Shown here piece by piece: positions 25,637-33,365 of a stretch of 64,000 bases of DNA. Every line of letters begins with the position of its first letter. The first letter of the stretch is position 1. This stretch comes from CAVPTL01 sp963708725. Its GTDB lineage: Bacteria; Actinomycetota; Thermoleophilia; Gaiellales; JAICJC01. A program made the translations under genes and the position numbers. Below the pieces are notes generated by a model. It was not told the origin of the DNA. It searched no databases and saw only the letters and a program-made list of their open reading frames with translations. The stretch covers positions 124,001 to 188,000 of the forward strand of contig CAVPTL010000006.1 of assembly GCA_963708725.1 (NCBI GenBank), in the 5' to 3' direction.

Positions 25637-26617
25637 CTAGCCCCCGCCGTAGGTGATCGTGTGACACACGGCCGGGAGGCTCCCCGAAGCCAGCTGGGCC
25701 ATCACCTCGGGAAGCTCGTCGAACTGCGACTCGCCGGTGAGGAGCGCATCGAAGGCGGGGTCGCGCAGCAGCTCGAGGGCGATCGCCATGCGGTCGGCGG
25801 CCGTGCGGCGCAGGGCCCGTGCGGGGGAGACGACGCCGACCTGGCTCGAGCGGATGCCGAGGCGGCCGGAGTGGAACGCTCCTCCCAGCGACAGCCGCAC
25901 CTCGGTGTCGCCGTACCAGCTGAGGTCGAGCACGGTGCCCTCGGCAGCGAGCAGGTCGAGCGCGCGCTGAAGGCCCGCTGATGTTGCACTCGTGTGTACG
26001 GCGAGATCGCAGCCGCCGTCGGCCTCCTCCGGGAGGGCGAAATCGACCCCGAGCGCAGCCGCGATCTCTGCCCGCTGCGGATCGACATCCACGAGGGTGA
26101 CGCGCATCGCCGGAAACCGTTGGAGCAGCCGCGCCACGCAGCAGCCGAGCATCCCCGCGCCGACGACGACAACCCGGTCGCCGACCAGCGGGGCAGCGTC
26201 CCACAGGGCGTTGACCGCCGTTTCGACGGTGCCGGCGAGGACAGCGCGAGCGGGTGGGATGTCCTCCGGCACGATCGATACGGCACCGTCCGGAACGACA
26301 TACACGGTCTGGTGCGGGTAGAGGCAGAACACGGTACGGCCGCGCAGGTCGGGCGGCCCTTCCTCGACAACGCCGACGTTCAGATAGCCGTACTTGACCG
26401 GGCCCGGGAAAGCCCCATCCTGGAACGGCGCCCGCATCCTCACACGCTGGTCCGGCGGCACGCCGCCGCGGAACACGAGCGTCTCGGTGCCGCGGCTGAT
26501 CCCCGATCGTACGGTGCGAACCAGAACGTCGGCCGGCCCGGGTTCGGGCAGTTCGACCGGACGGATCTCGCCACAACCGGGCGCTCGCAACCAGAACGCG
26601 TGTGCCTCCCTACTCAT
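25637..26617 (-). CDS. MDR-family (zinc-type) alcohol dehydrogenase-like oxidoreductase
   Basis: 326 residues from the ATG at 26617. GroES-like N-terminal half (VLVRTVRSGISRGTETLVF, PGPVKYGYLNVGVVEEG), Rossmann half with GDRVVVVGAGMLGCCVARLL and the acidic tail VTLVDVDPQR. The usual catalytic zinc Cys (GICGSD type) is replaced by SGISRGTE, and the four-Cys structural lobe is missing, so zinc dependence is doubtful. The ATG overlaps the stop of the upstream methyltransferase (ATGAGTAG). It probably oxidises or reduces an intermediate of the pathway encoded by this operon. Confidence 0.87.
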   Translation of the reverse strand: MSREAHAFWLRAPGCGEIRPVELPEPGPADVLVRTVRSGISRGTETLVFRGGVPPDQRVRMRAPFQDGAFPGPVKYGYLNVGVVEEGPPDLRGRTVFCLYPHQTVYVVPDGAVSIVPEDIPPARAVLAGTVETAVNALWDAAPLVGDRVVVVGAGMLGCCVARLLQRFPAMRVTLVDVDPQRAEIAAALGVDFALPEEADGGCDLAVHTSATSAGLQRALDLLAAEGTVLDLSWYGDTEVRLSLGGAFHSGRLGIRSSQVGVVSPARALRRTAADRMAIALELLRDPAFDALLTGESQFDELPEVMAQLASGSLPAVCHTITYGGG

Positions 26618-27320
26618 GGCCGCTCGCCTGCTGTGGTTCGTCGCCGGTGCAAGCGGCGCGGGACCCGGCCGCCAGGAACGTCGTCCCAAAGACCAGCTCC
26701 GTCCAGGAGCAATCCGCCAGCGTCTCCTGCATGGCTGTACGAATCACCTCCCACGGACGGCGCATGATCCACTCGTCGATGGAACCGAATGGCCGCACAA
26801 CCGCGGTTCCGAGCTGCGCCAGCCACCAGGGAGCGTTGTCGGGAGCCTTCAGATCCAGCACGACCCAGCGCCCACCGGCGGAGAGCGCGGCGGCGCCGCG
26901 GGTGATGACGTCTCCGCATTCAGGCACCTGTGTGAGGGCGTAGGTGGAGAGGATCGCGTCGACCTCGGGTGGGAAGTCGAACTCGGCCGCGTCGGCGTGT
27001 ACGAGGGTGATGTTGCGCCAGCCATGGGCATCCATCCGCTGCCGGGCTTGAGCGAGCATCGCGTCGGTCAGATCGACGCCGACGATTCGGCCCCCGGGAC
27101 CGATCAATCGCTCGATCAGCGAGAAGTTCAGCCCGGTGCCGCAGGCGATGTCGACCACGTTGTCACCCGGGCGAAGCCCGAGTGCTTGGAGGGCCCGGAG
27201 GCGGTGTGACCGCTGCGGGTATCCGGGAGCGGGGTAGAACCGGGAGGTGAGGTCGTAGTGCTTTGCCTTCTTGCGGTATGTCCCGATCAGGCGCTCTCGC
27301 CTATGGTCGGTCGTGCTCAC
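26610..27320 (-). CDS. UbiE/COQ5-type SAM-dependent methyltransferase (first gene of the operon)
   Basis: 236 residues from a GTG start. N-terminal YRKKAKHYDLTSRFYPAPGY, SAM motif I NVVDIACGTGLNFSLIERL, GVDLTDAMLAQARQRM, AAEFDFPPEVDAILSTYALT and VVLDLKAPDNAPWWL. This is the UbiE/phospholipid N-methyltransferase (PmtA-like) layout, so a lipid head group is a reasonable substrate (inference). It is the promoter-proximal gene of 27320-22402. The gap upstream to 27437 holds no other gene. Confidence 0.86.
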   Translation of the reverse strand: MSTTDHRRERLIGTYRKKAKHYDLTSRFYPAPGYPQRSHRLRALQALGLRPGDNVVDIACGTGLNFSLIERLIGPGGRIVGVDLTDAMLAQARQRMDAHGWRNITLVHADAAEFDFPPEVDAILSTYALTQVPECGDVITRGAAALSAGGRWVVLDLKAPDNAPWWLAQLGTAVVRPFGSIDEWIMRRPWEVIRTAMQETLADCSWTELVFGTTFLAAGSRAACTGDEPQQASGHE

Positions 27321-27437
27321 GGTGTCTCCTCGAAATTGGGCGAGCCGCTCACCCGGTCTGTACCCGATACCTGCGGGCTCACTGTCTCGTACGGCCGGTG
27401 GGCCTGAACGGATCGGCCAGAGGCCCCTACCCGTCGC

Positions 27438-27905
27438 CTACGAATTGGATCCGGCCGGCGTCGCGGACTCGACCGCGGCCTTGATCGCCACCATCTCACG
27501 ATCCATGACACGCTTGATCCTGCCGTTGAGAACGCTTCCCGGGATCGCGCGCATGATGCTCTCGAGGTCGACCTCAACCCACATCATCGCCTCGGTCTCC
27601 CGCTCGTCTATCGGCTCGAACTTCATTCCCCAGCGCGCCGCGGAGGTGCCCATCGGCCCGGCGAACGCCAGGCGGCGCTGCGCGTCGACCACGGTCACGT
27701 TCTGGCTGCGGTGGCGACTGGATCCGAGTATTCCCTTCGCCCGCTGCTCGATTCGCGACCCGGGCCGAAGCGCGGCCCCGTCGCTGACCCAACACTCACG
27801 CACCGTTGGCGCCCACTCTGGCCAGCGTCCGACGTCGCAGATGTACGTCCACACTTCCGGGAGGCTGCTACGGATTGTCAGGCGGCTCTCTGATCTAATC
27901 GCCAT
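27438..27905 (-). CDS. SRPBCC/polyketide-cyclase-like protein
   Basis: 155 residues. START-fold pattern: TIRSSLPEVWTYICDVGRWPEWAPTV (split by the helix-grip), CWVSDGAALRPGSRI, SQNVTVVDAQRRLAFAG, and a C-terminal long helix (GRIKRVMDREMVAIKAAVES). Such proteins hold hydrophobic ligands; no catalytic residues can be named. It precedes the lipid/pterin operon in the same direction but is 117 bases from it, so it may be separate. Confidence 0.82.
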   Translation of the reverse strand: MAIRSESRLTIRSSLPEVWTYICDVGRWPEWAPTVRECWVSDGAALRPGSRIEQRAKGILGSSRHRSQNVTVVDAQRRLAFAGPMGTSAARWGMKFEPIDERETEAMMWVEVDLESIMRAIPGSVLNGRIKRVMDREMVAIKAAVESATPAGSNS

Positions 27906-28004
27906 TCGCGGGCGACGCTACATGCTGACCGAGACGCCCGCAAGCGCAGTCCTGCGGCGAGCCGGGCGCCCGCCCCATCAGCGTACGTCAGCGGTCAGCG
28001 CAGG

Positions 28005-28670
28005 TCAGCAACAGCCGCAGGTGTCTTCGCCCCGCCAGGCTTCGCGGCCCTCGCGCACGGCCACGGCGGCGATAACCAGCCCGGCGACTGGGTCGGCCCA
28101 CCACCAGCCGTACAGAGCGTTTGCGCCCAGGCCGATGAGAAGCGCGACGGACAGGTAGGCGCAGATCATGTTCTGCTGTCCCTCGCTCTGCGTCGCTTGG
28201 GAACCGAGTTGGCGGCCGACCTTGCGTTTTGCGCGGGCGAGCATCGGCATCGTCGGGGCGGTCACCAGCGCCAGCCCGATCCCGACCCAGCTTGCTTTTG
28301 GGTGTGTGCCGGTAAAGGCCCCAAGCGACTCGACCACGACATATCCGGCGAGCAGGAAGAATGACCCAGCGATCAGCTGCTGCGCCCGGCGTTCAGCGAC
28401 CGGCGATTGGCCGCGACCCCCGCTGAAGAGCCAGACGATCACGCCTCCGGCCAGCACTTCGATCAGGCTGTCGATTCCAAATGCGACCAGCGCCACCGAA
28501 CCCGCGACCACGCCCGCTCCGACGGCGATGGCGAACTCGATCACGTGCCACGCGTTCCCACCCCAGGCGAGCATCTTCGCACGGCGTTCCAGCCGGGCGC
28601 GCTCAACCTCAGAGAGCGCGGGGAGTCGCCGGATCGTGTGAAGCTTCAGTGGCGTCGCGTCGGTACTCAT
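28005..28670 (-). CDS. Cation diffusion facilitator-like transporter (short form)
   Basis: 221 residues, five or six hydrophobic helices. GIDSLIEVLAGGVIVWLFS corresponds to the CDF helix 2 metal site (here D-x2-x-E), and YGWWWADPVAGLVIAAVAVREG to helix 5 with the D-x-x-A/G pair. The cytoplasmic C-terminal domain of CDF proteins is absent. Instead it ends in EDTCGCC, a Cys-rich tail likely to touch metal. ATGA overlap with the ArsR-type gene upstream points to a metal-inducible efflux operon. Confidence 0.85.
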   Translation of the reverse strand: MSTDATPLKLHTIRRLPALSEVERARLERRAKMLAWGGNAWHVIEFAIAVGAGVVAGSVALVAFGIDSLIEVLAGGVIVWLFSGGRGQSPVAERRAQQLIAGSFFLLAGYVVVESLGAFTGTHPKASWVGIGLALVTAPTMPMLARAKRKVGRQLGSQATQSEGQQNMICAYLSVALLIGLGANALYGWWWADPVAGLVIAAVAVREGREAWRGEDTCGCC

Positions 28671-29026
28671 GCGATCACCGTGGTCGCGGTGGGCGCCAGT
28701 GCGTGAAGCAGATCGACGCCTTCATCGAGGAGCCGGTACATGACCATCTTTCCGTCGCGGCGTGACGCGACCAGCCCCGCGGTTCGCAGTTGCCTCAGGT
28801 GGTGGGAGACGAGCGCGTCGGAGCGCTCCACGATCCAGGCGAGGTCGCACACGCAGAGCTCGTTTCCGTCCCGAAGTGCGTATGCGATCTGAAGCCGGGT
28901 CGGATCACTCAATGCTCGGGCTTGGGCTGCCAGCCCCTCGGAGATCGCGATGCTGAGACGGTTCGTTCGCAGCTCCTCAGCCCTCGCGAGATCAAGGCAA
29001 AGCAGGTCACATCGATCGTTTGCCAT
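28667..29026 (-). CDS. ArsR/SmtB-family metalloregulator (CadC/CmtR-like)
   Basis: 119 residues. Winged helix: ALSDPTRLQIAYALRDGNELCVCDLAWIV with the ELCVCDL metal motif, then SDALVSHHLRQLRTAGLVASRRDGKMVMYRL. An N-terminal Cys pair region (RCDLLCLDLA) resembles the N-terminal ligands of CadC, so Cd/Pb/Zn sensing is likely. It should repress itself and the CDF transporter. The short A/T-richer stretch at 29041-29060 upstream (CGCATTTGAATGTGCGAATG) has repeated GAATG steps and is the probable operator, though no perfect 12-2-12 palindrome is seen. Confidence 0.9.
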   Translation of the reverse strand: MANDRCDLLCLDLARAEELRTNRLSIAISEGLAAQARALSDPTRLQIAYALRDGNELCVCDLAWIVERSDALVSHHLRQLRTAGLVASRRDGKMVMYRLLDEGVDLLHALAPTATTVIA

Positions 29027-29083
29027 ACAGTCACTCTAACACGCATTTGAATGTGCGAATGATCGGCGGGCTAGCATCGGGGG

Positions 29084-29518
29084 ATGTTGACCAATCGTTC
29101 GGCACCTCCCGCGACTGTGACGCCGGTGCTCGTCTACCCCGACGTGCGCGCCGCGGTGGCGTGGCTCGAGGCGGCCTTCGGGTTCGAGGAGCGAGTGCGC
29201 ATCGGCGACGCGCACCGCGCACAGCTACGGATCAATCCCGACGCGGCGCTGGTCGTCGCCGACGTACACGGCGCCCAGGTCGCGCCGACCGCGGGCGTCG
29301 TGACTCACATTCTCAAACTGCGCGTCGCCGATGTTGATGCCGCGGTCGCCCGCGCAACCGGTCATGGGGCGCGGATCGTGAGCGAGCTCGAGACGCACGT
29401 GTACGGCGAGCGCTCGTGCATGGTCGAGGATGTCGGCGGTCACCGGTGGGAGTTGAGTCAGACCGTGCGCGACGTCGAACCCGAGGAGTGGGGCGGTGTC
29501 AGCACCGGCCAGTGGTGA
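29084..29518 (+). CDS. VOC/PhnB-like protein
   Basis: 144 residues, ATG start. A single glyoxalase-like domain: TPVLVYPDVRAAVAWLEAAF, GFEERVRIGDAHRAQL, HILKLRVADVDAAVARATGHG, and CMVEDVGGHRWELSQTV. It matches the PhnB/YcdA type of predicted bleomycin-resistance-fold proteins without known activity. Its TGA stop (29516-29518) lies inside palindrome copy 3. Confidence 0.82.
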   Translation: MLTNRSAPPATVTPVLVYPDVRAAVAWLEAAFGFEERVRIGDAHRAQLRINPDAALVVADVHGAQVAPTAGVVTHILKLRVADVDAAVARATGHGARIVSELETHVYGERSCMVEDVGGHRWELSQTVRDVEPEEWGGVSTGQW

Positions 29519-29545
29519 ATAACGGTGCCAGGCACCGGTATTCAC
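29515..29545. repeat. Palindromic gene-border repeat, copy 3 (31 bp, one mismatch)
   Basis: Arms GTGAATAACGGTGCC and GGCACCGGTATTCAC around a central A; one base in the right arm differs from the family (G for T). It lies between convergent genes and contains the stop of the left one. Confidence 0.93.
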
Positions 29546-29546
29546 G

Positions 29547-30050
29547 TCAGTGCGGTGGGGGCGGGATGGAGCCGACCCCGGGCGCTTCGTCGGGCCACAC
29601 CAGCAACACCGCGCATGGTGCGTGATCCACGACAAACCGGGTTACGTGACCGAGGCTGTGCGGTCCCAGGCGTGACCGGTCGCCGTCGCGCGCGGCCACC
29701 AGCAGATCGACATCGCCGGCCAGCGCCGCGACGATCTCCCGCTCGATCCGACCGCCGCGAATCGTGATCTGCTCGACGTTCGCGCGGCCCAGCCGATCCG
29801 CCGCGGCGGCCAACAGCTCCGTACCCTCGGCGTCGGCCACGTCCTGCATATGGGGCGGCGGCCTGTGGCCCAACCGCGCGCGGCCCAGCAGGTTGGCCGA
29901 AGCGGCCTCGGCGGTCGCCGCCGCGTCGCTCGGCGTGTAGTGCAACACCGCGACGCTGGCATCGGGCGGGATGGCGGCTGCCGCCGCGTCAATGCACCCC
30001 TGCCATGTTCCTTCGACGATCCAGATGACGACGCGCACGCCTCCCATCAT
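29547..30050 (-). CDS. Universal stress protein-like (UspA-fold) protein
   Basis: 167 residues from the first of two ATGs (30050). The UspA outline is present: VIWIVEGTWQGCIDAAAAA, ASVAVLHYTPSDAA, GRIEREIVAALAGDVDLLVA, then GPHSLGHVTRFVVDHAPCAV with the usual G-x-x-x-x-V-x-x-x-V-DHAPC end. The nucleotide G-x2-G-x9-G-S/T motif is only partly kept (RDGDRSRLGPHSLG). TGATG overlap with the anion-transporter gene upstream suggests the two act together. Confidence 0.75.
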   Translation of the reverse strand: MMGGVRVVIWIVEGTWQGCIDAAAAAIPPDASVAVLHYTPSDAAATAEAASANLLGRARLGHRPPPHMQDVADAEGTELLAAAADRLGRANVEQITIRGGRIEREIVAALAGDVDLLVAARDGDRSRLGPHSLGHVTRFVVDHAPCAVLLVWPDEAPGVGSIPPPPH

Positions 30051-31297
30051 GTCACCACTTTCAGCGAAATCCACAGCGCGACGGTGGCTGTGATCAGCAC
30101 CGGGGGGACGGTGATCGCGCCAAGCCGGAGAAACTCGGTGGTCGACGGGTCAAGGCCGCGCCGCTGCAGCACCCGCCGCCAAAGCAGCGTCGCCAGCGAG
30201 CCAACGTAGGTCAGATTGGGGCCGGCGTTCACGCCGATCAGCACCGCGAGCACCGGACCCGGCCCGGCTGCCGCGACCGCTGGGAGCATCAGCAGCACCG
30301 CCGGCAGGTTGTTCACGAGGTTGGCCAGGACGGCAGCCACGAACGCGATCGCCAGAAGCGCCGCAAGCGAACTCCCGCCGGGCACGAGGTGGACAATCAC
30401 CGATCCCAGCCCGTGGATCGAGACGGCCTCCACGACCAGCCCCAGGGCGAGCACGAAGGCGAGGAACGGCAGGTCGACGGCTGCTGCAATCTGTCGCGTC
30501 GAGACCTTGCCCTGGGCGAGCGCGGGGACGGCCAGCACCACCGCACCCGTCAGCGCCGCAAAGGCGGGGCTGATCCCGGCGATCGACGTGACGAAGAATC
30601 CCACCAGGGTCAATCCCACCACAGCCAGCGCGAACATCGGCACGGGCGCCCGTGGACCGGTGACCCGTTCACCGCGACCCACCAGATCCGAGCCGAAGAA
30701 CCGTCGCATCACCACCCACTCGACTGCGATTGCAGCGAGCCACGGCAGCGCCATCAGCGCCCCGAACCGGGCGAACGAGAGCCCACTTGCCTTGAACGCG
30801 AGCAGGTTGGTCAGGTTCGAGACGGGGAGCAAGAGCGAGGCAGAGTTCGCGAGGTGGGTGCATGCGTACACGTGTGGTTTGGCCCGTAACCGCAGTCGCG
30901 TGACGGTCGTGAACACCACCGGGGTGAGCAGCACGACGGTGGCGTCGAGGCTGAGCACCGCCGTCACGGTGCTCGCCACCACGAACACCAGAGCAAACAG
31001 CTTGATCGGCTCGCCGCGCGATCCCGCCGCCATCCACTGTCCCGCCGCGTCGAACAGCCCGTAGCGGTCGCAGAGATCAGCGAGCACGAGCACCGCGGCC
31101 AGGAATGCGATGGTCGGAAGCAGGCTGCGGGTCTCGGATTTCGCCTGATCGAACGGCAATACACCGATTGCGATCGCAAACACCGCGGCAGGTACTGCGA
31201 CCAGCGCCTCGGGCAGGCCACGGGGTCGAACGACCGCGAACCCGAGCGTCGCCATCAGCAGCGCGAGCCCAACGACCTCCGAACCGAGGCTTGGCAT
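30047..31297 (-). CDS. ArsB/NhaD-type (SLC13-like) membrane transporter
   Basis: 416 residues, 10-12 hydrophobic helices. ArsB-like blocks: LLPTIAFLAAVLVLADLCDRYGLFD, SLDATVVLLTPVVFTT, HLANSASLLLPVSNLTNLLAF, and AVLANLVNNLPAVLLMLPA, followed by GVNAGPNLTYVGSLATLLW. These match arsenite/anion efflux pumps of the ion-transporter superfamily. An ArsR-type gene lies ~2 kb away but with a CDF, so the substrate of this pump is open. Palindrome copy 4 lies upstream in the divergent gap. Confidence 0.87.
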   Translation of the reverse strand: MPSLGSEVVGLALLMATLGFAVVRPRGLPEALVAVPAAVFAIAIGVLPFDQAKSETRSLLPTIAFLAAVLVLADLCDRYGLFDAAGQWMAAGSRGEPIKLFALVFVVASTVTAVLSLDATVVLLTPVVFTTVTRLRLRAKPHVYACTHLANSASLLLPVSNLTNLLAFKASGLSFARFGALMALPWLAAIAVEWVVMRRFFGSDLVGRGERVTGPRAPVPMFALAVVGLTLVGFFVTSIAGISPAFAALTGAVVLAVPALAQGKVSTRQIAAAVDLPFLAFVLALGLVVEAVSIHGLGSVIVHLVPGGSSLAALLAIAFVAAVLANLVNNLPAVLLMLPAVAAAGPGPVLAVLIGVNAGPNLTYVGSLATLLWRRVLQRRGLDPSTTEFLRLGAITVPPVLITATVALWISLKVVT

Positions 31298-31324
31298 CAC
31301 CACGACTTTACCCGCTCGGCGCCC

Positions 31325-31355
31325 GTGAATAACGGTGCCTGGCACCGTTATTCAC
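31325..31355. repeat. Palindromic gene-border repeat, copy 4 (31 bp, perfect)
   Basis: Arms GTGAATAACGGTGCC and its reverse complement around a central T. It lies in the divergent gap between the ArsB-like gene and the cupin-TPR gene, so here it cannot be a terminator for either. Confidence 0.95.
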
Positions 31356-31382
31356 CCCTCTCCTTTGGGTAGGATCGTGGGC

Positions 31383-32021
31383 ATGGCCTTCCAGGTCACA
31401 CAACTCGACGAGATCGAGCAACACTCCGACGGCCGCTGCCCGTGGCGGTCGGTTGGACTCCATTTCGGGATCCAGTCTTTCGGCGTCAACGAGTGGACGG
31501 CGAAGACGGCCGGTGACCGCATCATCAACGAACACGACGAGGCGGGCGAGCACGAGGAGCTGTACGTCGTGCTCCGCGGCCACGCCACCTTCGAACTCGA
31601 CGGCGAGCGCGTCGACGCGCCCACCGGGACGCTGGTGTTCGCGGAGCCGGGGGTGAAGCGGACGGCGTTCGCCGAGCAGGACGACACCTCGATCATGGTG
31701 TTCGGAGGCCAGCCCGGTGCGGCGTATGAGCCCGACGGCTGGCAGCTGTGGGAGCCCTACCGCCAGCTGTATGAAGATGGCAAGTACGCCGAGGCCGCCG
31801 ACCGTGGCGCTGAGTCGATCGAAGCCTCGGGCTATCCCGCGCCGCTCTACAACCTCGCCTGCTGTGAGAGCCTCGCCGGTCGCCCCGACGACGCCATCAA
31901 GCACCTTGGCAGGGTGTTCGAGATGTCACCGGAGCGATTCCGGCAGTTCGCAGCGGGCGACTCCGACTTCGACGCGCTTCGCGACGATCCGCGGTTCCAG
32001 GAGCTCGTAACGGTCTCGTAA
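31383..32021 (+). CDS. Cupin-TPR protein
   Basis: 212 residues. A cupin fold fills residues ~25-110 (HEELYVVLRGHATFELDGERV, PTGTLVFAEPGVKRTAF) with one clear His/Glu pair (EHDEAGEHEELYV). From ~125 a helical TPR-like tail follows (EPYRQLYEDGKYAEAADRGA, YNLACCESLAGRPDDAIKHL, DALRDDPRFQELV). This architecture is common in actinomycetes but has no known function. The ATG is 27 bases after palindrome copy 4. Confidence 0.82.
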   Translation: MAFQVTQLDEIEQHSDGRCPWRSVGLHFGIQSFGVNEWTAKTAGDRIINEHDEAGEHEELYVVLRGHATFELDGERVDAPTGTLVFAEPGVKRTAFAEQDDTSIMVFGGQPGAAYEPDGWQLWEPYRQLYEDGKYAEAADRGAESIEASGYPAPLYNLACCESLAGRPDDAIKHLGRVFEMSPERFRQFAAGDSDFDALRDDPRFQELVTVS

Positions 32022-32120
32022 CCCGGAGAGTCGTGGTCTCGCGACAATCTGGCTGCGGACTCCGGATGAGAGTCGCTAGTCTGAGGCCTCGTAACGGGTC
32101 TCGGCAAAGGAGTTGTCACA

Positions 32121-32291
32121 ATGGGGCAGGCGATCGTCGACGCGGGCGTGCGCTACAAGCAGTTTCACACCACAGCGCTCTGCTCGCCGACGCGCTCGTG
32201 TCTTTTGACCGGCCGTAACCACACCCGAAACAGCATGGCATGCATCACCGAGGCACCGGGGGCGACCTCAAGCTGGTGGCGGTCAATGTGA
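32121..32291 (+). pseudogene. Arylsulfatase remnant with formylglycine motif
   Basis: A 56-codon frame with a good ribosome site (AAAGGAG, then ATG at 32121). It reads VDAGVRYKQFHTTALCSPTR followed by SCLLTGRNHTRNSMACITEA. This is the sulfatase active-site signature C-x-P-x-R-x4-TG (Cys converted to formylglycine) and the next helix of large arylsulfatases. Everything before it (~45 residues) and after it (hundreds of residues) is missing. Its stop (32289-32291) overlaps the GTG start of the HAD phosphatase gene. Full-length arylsulfatase and this kind of HAD gene are often adjacent, so an internal deletion is likely. Confidence 0.75.
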
Positions 32292-33228
32292 GCGGCGACA
32301 TCCTGCCTTCCTGGCACGACACGCCCACCCGCGCGGCGATCATCGACTTCGTCACGCGGGTGACGGCGGAGGGCGGGCCGGACTACGTGCCACCGGTTGA
32401 GCGGATCGCCGTGTTCGACAACGACGGCACGCTTTGGTGTGAGAAGCCGATGCCGGTCGAGGTGGGGTTCATCCTGAAGCGGTTCGCCGAGATGGCCAAG
32501 GACGATCCATCGCTGGCCGAGAAGCAGCCATGGAAGGCGGCGGTCGAGCACGACTACGCCTGGCTCGGTGGCGCTCTCACCAAGCACTACCACGGCGACG
32601 ATACCGACGTGAAGCTGTTGATGGCCGGCATCATCCAGGCCTTCGCGGGGTCGACCGTCGACGAGTATGCCGCTTCGGCCCACGCCTACCTCCACGGGGG
32701 TGAGCACCCGACCCTCGGCCTGCCGTTCCATCAGGTCGGCTTCGTGCCGATGATCGAGCTGCTGGGCTACCTCGCCGACAACGGGTTCACCAACTACATC
32801 GCCTCGGGCGGGGATCGCGACTTCATGCGTCCCGTGACCGAGAAGATGTACGGAATCCCCGCCGAGCGGATCATCGGAAGCTCAAACGGGCTGCGCTATC
32901 TCGACGACGAGCACGGCGGCAGCGTGACCTACGCCGCTGAGCCCGACGTGTTCGACGACGGGCCGATCAAACCGGTGCGGATCTGGAGCCGGATTGGTCG
33001 CCGCCCGATCATCGCGGGCGGTAACTCCAACGGCGACATCGCGATGCTTCGCTATGCCGGCGGCAAGGGCCGCCCGGCGCTTCGGCTGTTGGTACTTCAC
33101 GACGACGCCGAGCGCGAGTTCGACTACGTGAAGGCGCCGAGAAGTCGCTCGAGCAGGCGGCCACCGACAACTGGACGGTGGTCAGCGTCAAGAACGACTG
33201 GTCGACCGTGTTCGCCGAACCCGACTGA
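32288..33228 (+). CDS. HAD-family phosphatase, frameshifted near its 3' end
   Basis: From the GTG at 32288: SGDILPSWHDTPTRAAIIDF, HAD motif I IAVFDNDGTLWCEKPMP, a helical cap, motif II/III region YIASGGDRDFMRPVTEKMYG and motif IV GGNSNGDIAMLRYAGG. These residues are intact, so the catalytic part is complete. After EFDYVK at about 33135 the frame goes wrong. Adding one base restores a fitting C-terminus (GAEKSLEQAATDNWTVVSVK, then NDWSTVFAEPD) ending at TGA 33226-33228. As written, the frame runs on to 33382. The gap 33229-33365 holds no gene. Confidence 0.82.
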
Positions 33229-33365
33229 GCTCGGGCGACGTCTCGGGCGAGTGCTAACCCCGCCTCGAGTCGGACACGGCGGCGAGCTTGTCGTCGAGGG
33301 AACCTGGTGCACGGCCGCCGTGGGGGATCCTGGGGCAGGCCGGCGCCGACGGATCCTCGGCGATG

